NCBI GenBank assembly: GCA_900543555.1
Contig: UQRL01000009.1
Span: 1-60,693 of the forward strand
Direction: 5' to 3'
Source: an uncultured Oscillospiraceae bacterium
Lineage (GTDB): Bacteria > Bacillota > Clostridia > Oscillospirales > Acutalibacteraceae
Length of the DNA stretch: 60,693 bases
Made by a program: the position numbers and the translations under genes. Every line of letters starts with the position of its first letter. The stretch's first letter is position 1. This document shows positions 24,705 to 33,803 of the stretch, in pieces. The notes beneath the pieces were generated by a model. It made no database searches. It saw only the letters and a program-made list of their open reading frames with translations, and was not told the origin of the DNA.

Positions 24705-26495
24705 ATGTTTCGTTCAAACGTGCTGGTCTGCGGAGGTACGGGCTGTACTTCCTCCAACAGCGAGCAGATCATTGAAAAGCTGCAGGAAGAGATCAAGGCC
24801 CAGGGCCTTGAGAAGGAAGTGAATGTCATCCGCACCGGCTGCTTTGGCCTGTGTGCCTTGGGCCCCATCATGGTGGTCTATCCGGAAGGCGCTTTTTACA
24901 GCCGTGTCACCGTAGAGGATGTGCCGGAGATCGTCTCTGAGCACCTGCTCAAGGGCCGCATTGTCAAGCGGCTGCTGTACCAGGAGACAGTGGTGGATGA
25001 CAATACCACCAAGTCCCTGAATGAGACCACGTTCTATGCCAAGCAGATGCGCATTGCCCTGCGCAACTGCGGCGTCATCAATCCTGAGAATATCGACGAG
25101 TACATCGCCCAGGACGGCTACGCCGCTCTCGGCAAGGTCCTCACAGAGATGACCCCCCAGGAGGTCATTGACCTGGTGCTGGCTTCCGGCCTGCGGGGCC
25201 GCGGCGGCGCCGGTTTCCCCACCGGGCGCAAGTGGCAGTTTGCCCGCAATAACGACGCCCCCCAGAAGTACGCCTGCTGCAACGCCGACGAGGGCGACCC
25301 CGGCGCATTCATGGACCGCTCCGTGCTGGAGGGGGATCCCCACAGCGTGCTGGAGGCCATGGCCATTGCCGGTTACGCCATTGGCGCCAACCAGGGCTAC
25401 ATCTACATCCGTGCCGAGTATCCCATTGCCGTCAAGCGCCTGCAGATCGCCATTGAGCAGGCCCGTGAGTACGGCCTGCTGGGCAAGAACATCTTCGACT
25501 CCGGCTTTGACTTTGACATCGACATCCGCCTGGGCGCCGGCGCGTTCGTCTGCGGCGAGGAGACCGCTCTGATGACCTCTATCGAGGGCAAGCGCGGCGA
25601 GCCCCGTGTCCGGCCTCCCTTCCCGGCGGTGAAGGGCCTGTTCGGCGTGCCCACGGTGCTCAACAACGTGGAGACCTACGCCAATATTCCCCAGATCATT
25701 CTGAAGGGCGCGGACTGGTTCCGCTCCATCGGCACCGAGCGATCCCCCGGTACCAAGGTCTTTGCCCTGGGCGGCAAGATCACCAACACCGGCCTGGTGG
25801 AAGTCCCCATGGGCACCACCCTGCGGGAGGTTGTGGAGGAAATCGGCGGCGGTGTGCCCGGCGGCCATACCTTTAAGGCTGCCCAGACCGGCGGCCCCTC
25901 CGGTGGCTGCATCCCTGCCAAGCTCATTGACACCCCCATCGACTATGACAACCTGATCGCCATTGGCTCCATGATGGGTTCCGGCGGACTGATTGTCATG
26001 GACGAGACCACCTGTATGGTGGATATCGCCAAGTTCTTCCTGGAGTTCACCGTGGACGAGTCCTGCGGCAAATGTACGCCCTGCCGCGTGGGCACCAAGC
26101 GCCTGCTGGAGATCCTGAACAAGATCACCTCTGGCAACGGCACCCTGGAGGACATCGACAAGATGGAGGAGCTGTGCTACTACATCAAGGAAAACTCCCT
26201 GTGCGGCTTGGGCCAGACCGCGCCTAACCCCGTGCTTTCCACACTCAAGTATTACCGCGACGAGTATGAGGCCCATGTGGTGGAGCATCGCTGCCCTGCC
26301 GGCGCCTGCAAAGCCCTGACCAATTACTCCATTGTGGCCGACAAGTGTAAGGGCTGTACTCTGTGCGCCCGCAACTGCCCCGTGGGCGCCATCAGCGGCT
26401 CCGTCAAGCAGCCCCATGTCATTGACACCACCAAGTGCATCAAGTGCGGCGTCTGCATGGAGAAGTGCAAATTCGGCGCTGTGGTGAGAAAATAA
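24705..26495 (+). CDS. hydB: Bifurcating hydrogenase flavin subunit, NuoF-like
   Basis: A 596-residue HydB/NuoF protein that binds NADH and FMN and is the likely bifurcation site. Domains: an N-terminal thioredoxin-like [2Fe-2S] domain (CGGTGC at 9-14, RTGCFGLC near 47), an FMN/NADH core (GRGGAGFPTGRKW near 165), SLBB, a [4Fe-4S] motif SCGKCTPCR (about 449-457), and two C-terminal ferredoxin motifs (about 549 and 579). The C-terminal ferredoxins distinguish it from respiratory NuoF. AAGGAGG precedes the ATG. hydA follows 17 bases downstream. Confidence 0.92.
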   Translation: MFRSNVLVCGGTGCTSSNSEQIIEKLQEEIKAQGLEKEVNVIRTGCFGLCALGPIMVVYPEGAFYSRVTVEDVPEIVSEHLLKGRIVKRLLYQETVVDDNTTKSLNETTFYAKQMRIALRNCGVINPENIDEYIAQDGYAALGKVLTEMTPQEVIDLVLASGLRGRGGAGFPTGRKWQFARNNDAPQKYACCNADEGDPGAFMDRSVLEGDPHSVLEAMAIAGYAIGANQGYIYIRAEYPIAVKRLQIAIEQAREYGLLGKNIFDSGFDFDIDIRLGAGAFVCGEETALMTSIEGKRGEPRVRPPFPAVKGLFGVPTVLNNVETYANIPQIILKGADWFRSIGTERSPGTKVFALGGKITNTGLVEVPMGTTLREVVEEIGGGVPGGHTFKAAQTGGPSGGCIPAKLIDTPIDYDNLIAIGSMMGSGGLIVMDETTCMVDIAKFFLEFTVDESCGKCTPCRVGTKRLLEILNKITSGNGTLEDIDKMEELCYYIKENSLCGLGQTAPNPVLSTLKYYRDEYEAHVVEHRCPAGACKALTNYSIVADKCKGCTLCARNCPVGAISGSVKQPHVIDTTKCIKCGVCMEKCKFGAVVRK

Positions 26496-26512
26496 AGAAG
26501 GAGTGTGCGAAC

Positions 26513-28249
26513 ATGGATCAGGTCAATATTAAGATCAACGGCGTTTCCTATGAAGTGCCGGCGGATGCCACCATTCTGGAAGCCGCCCGCTACGCCGGTA
26601 TTGATATTCCCACCCTGTGCTATCTGAAGGATATCAACCAGATTGGCGCCTGCCGCATGTGCATGGTGGAGGTGAAGGGGGCCCGCTCTCTGGTAGCGGC
26701 CTGTGTCTATCCTGTCAACGAAGGGATGGAGGTTTTCACCAATTCTCCCAAGGTCCAGGAATCCCGCCGGATGACCCTGGAGCTGTTGCTGTCCGTCCAC
26801 GATAAGAAATGTCTGTCCTGTGAGCGCAGCGGTAACTGCGAGTTCCAGAAGCTGTGCAACGACATGGGCATCGAGGAGGAGAACCGCTTTGAGGGCGCTG
26901 TGCCCGCCGGCAAGAAGGATTTCTCCACCCAGTATCTGGAGCGCAACAACGCCAAGTGCGTGCTCTGCCGCCGCTGTGTTGCCGCCTGCCAGAACCAGCA
27001 TGTGTCCGTCATTGGCGCCAACAACCGCGGCTTTGATACCGAGATTGGTTGCGCCTTTGAAAAGCCCCTGGGCGATGTGGCCTGCGTGGCCTGCGGCCAG
27101 TGCATTGTCAGCTGCCCCACCGGCGCTTTGACCGAGAAGGACAATACCCAGGAGGTCATCGACGCCATCAACGATCCCAGCAAAATTGTCATCGTTCAGA
27201 CTGCCCCTGCTGTGCGGGCTGCCTTGGGCGAGGAGTTCGGCCTGCCCATCGGCACCAACGTGGAGGGCAAGATGGTGGCCGCTCTGCGCCGCCTGGGCTT
27301 TGACAAGGTCTTCGACACCGACTTCGGCGCCGATATGACCATTATGGAAGAGGCCAGCGAGTTCATCCACCGTGTGAAGAACGGCGGTGTTCTCCCCATG
27401 ATCACCTCCTGCTCCCCCGGCTGGGTCAAGTTCTGCGAGCACTATTATCCCGACCTGGTGGACAACCTTTCCACCTGCAAGTCCCCCCAGAACATGACCG
27501 GCGCCCTCATCAAGACCTGGTATGCTCAGAAGGAGGGCATTGATCCCCGGGACATTGTCTCCGTGTCTGTCATGCCCTGCACCGCCAAGAAATTTGAGAT
27601 CCGGCGGGATGACGAGAATGCCGCTGGCCTGCCCGATGTGGATATCTCTATCACCACCCGCGAGCTGGCCCGCCTGATCAAGAAGGCCCAGCTGAACTTC
27701 GACCGCCTGCCCGAGGAGAAATTTGACGACGCCATGGGTGTTTCCACTGGCGCGGCTGTCATCTTCGGCGCCACCGGCGGCGTGATGGAGGCTGCCCTGC
27801 GCACCGCCGCGGACCTGCTCACCGGCGAAAGCCAGGATTCCATCGAGTACACGGAAATCCGCGGTACCGAAGGGTTTAAAGAGGCCGTTTACAATGTGGC
27901 CGGCATGGATGTGAAGGTGGCCGTGGTCAGCGGACTGTCCAACGCGGACGCACTGCTTAAGAAGGTGCGCTCTGGCGAGGCGGATTACCAGTTTATCGAG
28001 GTCATGTGCTGCCCCGGCGGCTGCGTCAACGGCGGCGGCCAGCCCATTCAGAGCTCCAACAACCACAGCTTCTACGATATCAAGAAGCTCCGCGCCCAGG
28101 CCCTGTACGATCAGGATAAGAACATGCCTCTGCGCAAGAGCCACTTGAACCCCGTGCTGCAGAAATGCTACGAGGAGTTCCTGGGCGAGCCCGGAAGCCA
28201 CAAGGCCCACGAGATCCTCCACACCTCCTACGTCAAGCGCGGTTATTGA
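26513..28249 (+). CDS. hydA: [FeFe] hydrogenase catalytic subunit
   Basis: A 578-residue group A [FeFe] hydrogenase: an N-terminal [2Fe-2S] domain (CYLKDINQIGACRMC), a His/Cys [4Fe-4S] site (CLSCERSGNC), two ferredoxin clusters (CVLCRRC, CVACGQC) and the H-cluster domain. Loop L1 is TSCSPGW at 298-304, L2 is MPCTAKKFE near 353, and L3 is MCCPGGCVNGGGQ near 500. L1 carries one cysteine where well-studied monomeric enzymes have two. With HydB and HydC it would evolve H2 from NADH plus reduced ferredoxin. Maturases HydE/F/G are not in this window. The start at 26513 has AAGGAG. Confidence 0.95.
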   Translation: MDQVNIKINGVSYEVPADATILEAARYAGIDIPTLCYLKDINQIGACRMCMVEVKGARSLVAACVYPVNEGMEVFTNSPKVQESRRMTLELLLSVHDKKCLSCERSGNCEFQKLCNDMGIEEENRFEGAVPAGKKDFSTQYLERNNAKCVLCRRCVAACQNQHVSVIGANNRGFDTEIGCAFEKPLGDVACVACGQCIVSCPTGALTEKDNTQEVIDAINDPSKIVIVQTAPAVRAALGEEFGLPIGTNVEGKMVAALRRLGFDKVFDTDFGADMTIMEEASEFIHRVKNGGVLPMITSCSPGWVKFCEHYYPDLVDNLSTCKSPQNMTGALIKTWYAQKEGIDPRDIVSVSVMPCTAKKFEIRRDDENAAGLPDVDISITTRELARLIKKAQLNFDRLPEEKFDDAMGVSTGAAVIFGATGGVMEAALRTAADLLTGESQDSIEYTEIRGTEGFKEAVYNVAGMDVKVAVVSGLSNADALLKKVRSGEADYQFIEVMCCPGGCVNGGGQPIQSSNNHSFYDIKKLRAQALYDQDKNMPLRKSHLNPVLQKCYEEFLGEPGSHKAHEILHTSYVKRGY

Positions 28250-28274
28250 TGAAATACTGATACGCCCTTCTGGA

Positions 28275-28309
28275 AAGGCGCACTGGGAAATTTCCCGGTG
28301 CGCCTTTTT
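28275..28309 (+). terminator. Terminator of the hydrogenase operon
   Basis: A 16-bp near-perfect stem (28275-28290 with 28291-28306, one G-U pair; the tip must open to form a loop) runs into CTTTTTG, 25 bases after hydA. Confidence 0.85.
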
Positions 28310-28312
28310 GTG

Positions 28313-28342
28313 TTGCGCCGTCCCCGGTGTCTGGTGTATAAT
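28313..28342 (+). promoter_or_regulatory. Promoter of the YdcF gene (possibly also pyr genes)
   Basis: TTGCGC (28313-28318), an 18-base spacer and TATAAT (28337-28342). Confidence 0.6.
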
Positions 28343-28401
28343 AGTCAGCACAAAGGAGTTTGAAAAAGGGAAGAGAAAAAGAAGAACGAAAGGGAATGAA
28401 T

Positions 28402-29175
28402 ATGAAGCAACGAATGGTTTTCGCCCTGCGCGTCCTGGGGTGTGTTCTCTGTGGGGCGGGCATGGTGTTCTTTCTGCTGCCCTTGCTGCGGCACGGCTTC
28501 GCTTTAGGGTCTGTTTTTGGGGAGTGCGTCTGCCTGCTGGGGCTGCTGCTCCTGCTGTTTTTCGGAAGGCTGTCGAAAAAGGGCGGCTGGAAACAAGCGG
28601 CTGTCCGGCTGGTGGCTGCCTTTTACTGCCTGGGCCTGGCCTGGGCAGGGTACCTCACCTGCCTGATGTTTTCCGCCACGCTGAATCCCCCGCCAGAGGG
28701 CACCAATGCGATTGTGCTGGGGGCCCAGGTCTACGGCCCAGAGAGCATGGGCATCAGCCTGACCAACCGGGTGGAGCGTGCATACGCCTATTTAGAGGAA
28801 AACCCAGAGACCCTGTGCATCGTCACAGGGGGCCAGGGAGGGGATGAGCCCTGTCCAGAGGCCCTCACCCAGAAAAATGTCCTAGAGAGCATGGGCATCG
28901 ACGAAAGCCGCATCTTTATGGAGGACCAGTCCCACAACACCCGTGAGAACCTGAAATTTGCAATGGAAATCGCCCAGGAGCAGGAAATGGGGGAAGAGGT
29001 GGCCATCGTCACCCAGGGCTTCCACATGTACCGGGCCACCCAGCTGGCCAAGTCTGCTGGGTTTACCCCCTACAGCCTAGTGGCAGAGACGGACCCCATG
29101 CTGTTCCCGGAATATTACGGAAGAGAATTGCTCTCCCTGACCAAATGGCAGGTGGAGCACCTGCTGCTGGATTAA
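28402..29175 (+). CDS. YdcF/SanA-family membrane protein (DUF218)
   Basis: A 257-residue protein with two or three N-terminal hydrophobic helices (about 5-60) and a helix near 70-90, followed by an extracytoplasmic DUF218 domain: NAIVLGAQVYG, then TGGQGGDEPCPEA, and DQSHNTRENL. Relatives (YdcF, SanA, ElyC) act in envelope metabolism by unknown chemistry. The SD AAAGGGA favours the ATG at 28402 (spacing 6) over 28396. pyrC starts 16 bases downstream, so it may be the first gene of the pyr operon, although no functional link is obvious. Confidence 0.8.
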   Translation: MKQRMVFALRVLGCVLCGAGMVFFLLPLLRHGFALGSVFGECVCLLGLLLLLFFGRLSKKGGWKQAAVRLVAAFYCLGLAWAGYLTCLMFSATLNPPPEGTNAIVLGAQVYGPESMGISLTNRVERAYAYLEENPETLCIVTGGQGGDEPCPEALTQKNVLESMGIDESRIFMEDQSHNTRENLKFAMEIAQEQEMGEEVAIVTQGFHMYRATQLAKSAGFTPYSLVAETDPMLFPEYYGRELLSLTKWQVEHLLLD

Positions 29176-29191
29176 AGAAAGGAGTACCGCT

Positions 29192-30457
29192 ATGCGCACG
29201 CTGATTCAAAACGCTCGGGTCATCGACCCCTCCCAGGGGCTGGACCAGGTGATGGACCTGCTGCTGGAGGATGGCAAGATTGCCCAGCTGGGCAAAAGCC
29301 TGCCTGCCCAAAACACCCAGGTGATCGACGGCACTGGCCTGGTGGCGGCGCCCGGCCTGGTGGATATGCACGTCCATCTCCGGGACCCGGGCCTCACCCA
29401 CAAGGAGGACGTGTACTCCGGCTGCCGGGCGGCTGCCGCGGGGGGTGTCACCAGCCTGCTGGCCATGCCCAACACCAAGCCTGCCATGGATTCCCCTGAA
29501 ACCGTCCGGGCGCTGCTGGACCGGGCCAAGACCGCGGACGCCGCCGTGTACACCGCCGCCTGCGTCACCAAGGACCTGCAGGGGGAGGAGCTGGCGGACC
29601 TGGCCGCTTTGAAGGAGGCGGGGGCCATCGCCCTCAGTGACGACGGCCGGCCGGTGGTGAACACCCGCCGCCTGCTGGAGGCATTGGAACAGGCCCCCTC
29701 TCTGGGGCTGACCGTCACCGCCCACTGCGAGGATTTGTACCTGGCTGCCGGCGGCCTGATGCACCAGGGAGAGGTCTCCCGCAAGCTGGGGGTGCCCGGC
29801 ATCCCCGCCGCCGCCGAGGACTGCGGCACCGCCCGGGAAATCGCCGCGGCGGCTTCTATTGGGGCGCCTCTTCACATCTGCCACGTGAGCACCAAGGGCT
29901 CGGTGGCCCTCATCCGGGACGCCAAGGCCCGGGGGGTAAAGGTCACCGCGGAAACCTGTCCTCACTACCTGCTGCTCACGGACAAGGCCCTGGAGTCCAA
30001 AGACGCTGACTACCGCATGAACCCGCCCCTGCGCACGGAGGAGGACCGTCTGGCCCTTATCGAAGGTTTGCAAGACGGCACTTTGGACGCCATCGCCACG
30101 GACCATGCCCCCCACACGCCCCAGGAGAAAGCGGACTTCCTCAAGGCGCCCAACGGCTCCATCGGCATGGAGACCTCCTTGGCTGCCACCCTCACCGCCC
30201 TGGAAGGGGAGCTGACCCTTTCCCAGGTGATTGAGAAGATGAGCACCAACCCCGCCCGCATTTTGGGTATCCCCGCGGGGACCTTGCAGGTGGGCGCCAA
30301 CGCCGACGTGGTCCTCTTCGACCCGGAGAAGAAGTGGGTGGTAGACCCGGAGAAGCTCCACGGCAAGAGCAAGAACACGCCGTTCAAGGGGATGGAGCTC
30401 AAGGGCAAGGTGGCCCTGACCATCTTCCGGGGCCGCATGGTCTACGACGGCCGCTGA
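29192..30457 (+). CDS. pyrC: Dihydroorotase
   Basis: Zinc amidohydrolase closing carbamoyl-aspartate to dihydroorotate in pyrimidine synthesis. It is 421 residues (type I/bacterial PyrC). Metal-site motifs are DMHVHLRDPG near 56-65, the HCED region near 178, the LHICHVST region near 227, and the catalytic Asp in ATDHAPH near 303. AAAGGAG precedes the ATG. It heads the run pyrC-pyrF-pyrK-pyrD; carbamoyl-phosphate synthase, pyrB and pyrE are not here. Confidence 0.95.
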   Translation: MRTLIQNARVIDPSQGLDQVMDLLLEDGKIAQLGKSLPAQNTQVIDGTGLVAAPGLVDMHVHLRDPGLTHKEDVYSGCRAAAAGGVTSLLAMPNTKPAMDSPETVRALLDRAKTADAAVYTAACVTKDLQGEELADLAALKEAGAIALSDDGRPVVNTRRLLEALEQAPSLGLTVTAHCEDLYLAAGGLMHQGEVSRKLGVPGIPAAAEDCGTAREIAAAASIGAPLHICHVSTKGSVALIRDAKARGVKVTAETCPHYLLLTDKALESKDADYRMNPPLRTEEDRLALIEGLQDGTLDAIATDHAPHTPQEKADFLKAPNGSIGMETSLAATLTALEGELTLSQVIEKMSTNPARILGIPAGTLQVGANADVVLFDPEKKWVVDPEKLHGKSKNTPFKGMELKGKVALTIFRGRMVYDGR

Positions 30458-30512
30458 CATCGCAAAAACGGGGAGACCCCCGGGAAATATTCATAAGGGA
30501 GAGAATGATTTT

Positions 30513-31448
30513 ATGTCCATGGATAAACTGATTGAGAAGATCGTGGAGAAACAGAACCCCACTGTGGCGGGCTTGGACCCCAAGCTCAGCTACATCCCGG
30601 AGCACATCCGCAGTGCCAGCTACGAGAAGTACGGCAAGACCCTGGAGGGTGCGGCGGACGCCCTGCTCCAGTTCAATAAGGGGCTGATCGACGCCCTGTG
30701 CGATGTGGTCCCCGCGGTTAAGCCCCAAGCCGCCTACTATGAGATGTACGGCTGGCAGGGTGTGAAGGCCCTCACAGAGACCATCGCCTACGCCAAGAGC
30801 AAGGGCATGTTCGTCATCACCGACGGCAAGCGCAACGACATCGGCGCCACCATGACCGCCTACGCCGCCGCCCACCTGGGCTCCACCACCGTGGAAGAGG
30901 AGATTTTTGAGCCCTTCGGCGCGGACGCCCTCACTGTCAACGGCTACCTGGGCACCGACGGTATCCAGCCCCTGGTGGAGGTGTGCGGTAAAGGGGACAA
31001 GGGCATCTTCGTGCTGGTAAAGACTTCCAACCCCTCCTCCGGCGAGCTCCAGGACAAGCCCCTGGCCGATGGCAACACCGTCTACCGGGCCATGGGCGCT
31101 ATGTGCGAGGGCTGGGGGGAGAAGCTTCCCGGCCAGTACGGCTACTCCGGCGTGGGGGCTGTGGTGGGCGCCACCTATCCCGCCCAGCTGGAAGAGCTGC
31201 GGGCCGCCATGCCCCACACCTTCTTCCTGGTGCCCGGCTACGGCGCCCAGGGCGGCGCTGCCGACGACGTGGCCCCTGGCTTTGACAAGAACGGCCTGGG
31301 CGCTATCGTCAACTCCTCCCGGGGCATCATGTGCGCCTGGCAGAAGGAGGGCGTGGACGGCCAGGAGTACGCCGCCGCCGCCCGCCGGGAAGCCATCCGC
31401 ATGCGGGACGAAATCGTAGGCCGCATCGGCCAGATCAAGCTGCCCTGA
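30513..31448 (+). CDS. pyrF: Orotidine 5'-phosphate decarboxylase (long subtype)
   Basis: Last step of UMP synthesis. At 311 residues it belongs to the longer OMP decarboxylase subtype, not the ~240-residue B. subtilis form. The catalytic Asp/Lys signature is DGKRNDIG (about 107-114), and the phosphate-binding region is VPGYGAQGG near the C-terminus. AAGGGAGAG precedes the ATG at 30513. It sits 55 bases after pyrC and 15 bases before pyrK. Confidence 0.93.
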   Translation: MSMDKLIEKIVEKQNPTVAGLDPKLSYIPEHIRSASYEKYGKTLEGAADALLQFNKGLIDALCDVVPAVKPQAAYYEMYGWQGVKALTETIAYAKSKGMFVITDGKRNDIGATMTAYAAAHLGSTTVEEEIFEPFGADALTVNGYLGTDGIQPLVEVCGKGDKGIFVLVKTSNPSSGELQDKPLADGNTVYRAMGAMCEGWGEKLPGQYGYSGVGAVVGATYPAQLEELRAAMPHTFFLVPGYGAQGGAADDVAPGFDKNGLGAIVNSSRGIMCAWQKEGVDGQEYAAAARREAIRMRDEIVGRIGQIKLP

Positions 31449-31463
31449 GGAAGGAGAAAGACC

Positions 31464-32222
31464 ATGAAATACGATTCCAAGCCCTGCAAGCTGCTCTCTG
31501 TCCGGCAGCTCACCGGGGACGTGTTCGACTTTGTGCTGGAAGCCCCTGCCCTGGCGGCTGCGGCTCAGCCGGGCCAGTTTGCCCAGATTCTGGTGCCGGG
31601 CCATACCCTGCGTCGGCCCATCTCCATCTGCGGCATTGACAAAGCCGCCGGCACCCTGCGTTTCGTGTTCCAAATCCGGGGCCAGGGCACCGCGGAGCTG
31701 GCCCAGTTCCAGCCCGGCAGCACCATTGAAATTCTGGCTCCGCTGGGAAACGGTTTCCCCATCGCCCCCGAGAAGCGCACCCTGCTGGTGGGCGGCGGCA
31801 TCGGTGTGCCGCCCCTGTTGGGCGTGGCTGCCCAGCTGGGGGAGAAGGCCATCGCGGTGCTGGGCTTCCGCAATAAGGACGCCGTGATTTTGGAGGAGGA
31901 CTTTCTGGCCGCTGGGGCAAAGGCCCTCATTGCCACCGACGATGGCTCCTACGGCCACCACGGCCTGGTGACGGACCTGTGCCAGGACCAGGAGTTCGAC
32001 TGCGTCATGGCCTGCGGCCCGGCCCCCATGCTGAAGGCGGTAACGGCCTTAGCCCAAGAACGGGGCGTGCCCTGCTACGTCTCTTTGGAGGAGCGCATGG
32101 CCTGCGGCATCGGGGCCTGCCTGGGCTGCGCCGTGGCCCTCTTGAACGAGGACGGCGCCCAGTATTTTGGCCACGTGTGCAAAGACGGTCCGGTGTTCGA
32201 GTCCCACCGGGTGGCATGGTAA
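31464..32222 (+). CDS. pyrK: Dihydroorotate dehydrogenase electron-transfer subunit
   Basis: FAD/[2Fe-2S] subunit that passes electrons from PyrD to NAD+. It is 252 residues: an FAD domain with the RxxS-type motif LRRPISICG, an NAD-binding region (VGGGIGVPPLLG), and a C-terminal cluster motif with cysteines in MACGIGACLGC and HVCKDGP. AAGGAG precedes the ATG. It is always paired with type 1B PyrD, which starts 13 bases downstream. Confidence 0.95.
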   Translation: MKYDSKPCKLLSVRQLTGDVFDFVLEAPALAAAAQPGQFAQILVPGHTLRRPISICGIDKAAGTLRFVFQIRGQGTAELAQFQPGSTIEILAPLGNGFPIAPEKRTLLVGGGIGVPPLLGVAAQLGEKAIAVLGFRNKDAVILEEDFLAAGAKALIATDDGSYGHHGLVTDLCQDQEFDCVMACGPAPMLKAVTALAQERGVPCYVSLEERMACGIGACLGCAVALLNEDGAQYFGHVCKDGPVFESHRVAW

Positions 32223-32235
32223 AGGAGGCAGAACA

Positions 32236-33147
32236 ATGGCAGATTTGCGCGTAAATGTAGCTGGCGTGGAGTTTCAGAACCCCCTCATCGCCGCCTCGGG
32301 CACCTTTGGCTTTGGCCGCGAGTACAACGAATTCTATCCCCTGTCCGCTTTGGGGGGCGTCTCCTGCAAGGGCATCACCATTAAGGAGCGGCCCGGCAAT
32401 CCGCCGCCCCGTGTGACGGAAACCCCCGGCGGCATGCTCAACGCCGTGGGCCTGCAAAACCCCGGCGTGGACCACTTCATAGAACACGACCTGCCCTGGC
32501 TCTCCCGGCAGGGCACCAAGATCATCGCCAACGTGGCGGGCAACGCCCCCGAGGATTACTGCGCCACGGTGGAGAAGCTCAACGACACCTGCGTGGACAT
32601 GGTGGAGCTGAACATCTCCTGCCCCAACGTAAAGCAGGGCGGCGTCCAATTCGGCACCACCACAGAGGGCGTGTACGGCATCACTTCAGAAGTGCGCAAG
32701 CACTGCAAAAAGCCCTTGATGGTGAAGCTCTCCCCCAACGTGACGGATATTTCTGAAATGGCCGTGGCCGCGGAAAGCGCCGGCGCCGATGCCCTCTCCA
32801 TGATCAACACCCTCACTGGCATGCGCATCGACATCCGCACCCGGCGGCCCATCATCCGCAACAACACCGGCGGCCTGTCCGGCCCGGCGGTGCTGCCCGT
32901 GGCATTGCGGATGGTGTGGCAGGCCAGCCAGAAGGTGAAAATCCCCATTGTGGGCCTGGGGGGGATCTCCACCTGGCAGGACGCCGTGGAAATGCTCCTG
33001 GCGGGGGCCACTGCCCTGCAAATCGGCACAGTGCTGTTCACCGACCCCTACGCCCCCATCAAAATTGCCCAGGGCCTGTCCGACTACATGGACGAAAACG
33101 GCATCCAGAGCCTGTCTGAACTGACCGGGGGTGTAAAGCCTTGGTGA
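32236..33147 (+). CDS. pyrD: Dihydroorotate dehydrogenase, type 1B catalytic subunit
   Basis: FMN enzyme oxidising dihydroorotate to orotate, coupled to NAD+ through PyrK. It is 303 residues. Features: a K-containing SCKGITIKE near the FMN site, NISCPNVKQGG (substrate and catalytic Cys region), and NNTGGLSGPA and VGLGGI for phosphate binding. AAAGGAGG precedes the ATG at 32236; the longer upstream frame lies within pyrK. The stop overlaps the start of the phosphatase gene. Confidence 0.95.
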   Translation: MADLRVNVAGVEFQNPLIAASGTFGFGREYNEFYPLSALGGVSCKGITIKERPGNPPPRVTETPGGMLNAVGLQNPGVDHFIEHDLPWLSRQGTKIIANVAGNAPEDYCATVEKLNDTCVDMVELNISCPNVKQGGVQFGTTTEGVYGITSEVRKHCKKPLMVKLSPNVTDISEMAVAAESAGADALSMINTLTGMRIDIRTRRPIIRNNTGGLSGPAVLPVALRMVWQASQKVKIPIVGLGGISTWQDAVEMLLAGATALQIGTVLFTDPYAPIKIAQGLSDYMDENGIQSLSELTGGVKPW

Positions 33148-33803
33148 CCACCTTGTACATCATCCGCCACTGCCAGTCGGCGGGAAACGCCGGCGGCCGG
33201 TTCCAGGGCCGGTTCGACGGGCCCGTCAACGAGCAGGGGGAGAAGCAGCTGGAATTGCTGTCCCTGCGCTTTCGCAACGAGCATTTGGACGCCATCTATT
33301 CCAGCCCTCTCATCCGGGCCTACCGCACGGCGGAGGCGGTGAACAAATTCCACGGCCTGCCCATCCACAGGGAGAGCGGGCTTTTGGAGATGGATGTAGG
33401 GGAAATCCAAAACAAGACCCTTTCTGAAATCGCGGAAGAGTATCCCCAGCTTGCCCACAACTGGGACCACGCCCCGGACTTGTGTGTGTTCCCCGGCGGG
33501 GAGACCATGGCCCAGGTCTATGAACGGGTGGGGGAGACCATCCAGCGCATTGTGGAGGAAAACCCTGGAAAGGTGGTAGCTGTGGTCACCCATGGGGGCT
33601 TTATAAAGAATCTCAATGCCCGCATCGTCTATGGTTCTGTTGAGGGGTTGCGGAAAAGCGCTGTTTTCGGCAACACCAGTGTGAGCATCCTGGAAGCGGA
33701 GGACGGCGTCCTTCGCTGGAAGTCCGTCAACGACATGTCCCATCTGCCGGAAGAGCTGCAAAAGGCCCCCATGCAGTACACCTTCCACACGGAGGCGCTA
33801 TGA
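33144..33803 (+). CDS. Histidine phosphatase superfamily protein
   Basis: A 219-residue phosphoglycerate-mutase-like phosphatase with the catalytic RHC motif (IIRHCQSAGN, His about 9) and the second His in VTHGGF. The substrate is unknown; related proteins are phosphatases of sugar phosphates, cobalamin precursors or phosphoserine (PspA/GpmB-like). Since no serB is near serA/serC, a phosphoserine phosphatase role is possible but unsupported. The GTG at 33144 overlaps the pyrD stop by GTGA; a TTG at 33141 is the alternative. Its stop overlaps ruvX. Confidence 0.8.
   Translation: MTTLYIIRHCQSAGNAGGRFQGRFDGPVNEQGEKQLELLSLRFRNEHLDAIYSSPLIRAYRTAEAVNKFHGLPIHRESGLLEMDVGEIQNKTLSEIAEEYPQLAHNWDHAPDLCVFPGGETMAQVYERVGETIQRIVEENPGKVVAVVTHGGFIKNLNARIVYGSVEGLRKSAVFGNTSVSILEAEDGVLRWKSVNDMSHLPEELQKAPMQYTFHTEAL

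Noticed and set aside
24714..28351. Long minus-strand frames (567 and 675 codons) opposite hydB and hydA
   Set aside because: Low-complexity Gly/Ala/His/Leu composition with no motif, exactly mirroring the codons of well-supported hydrogenase genes.
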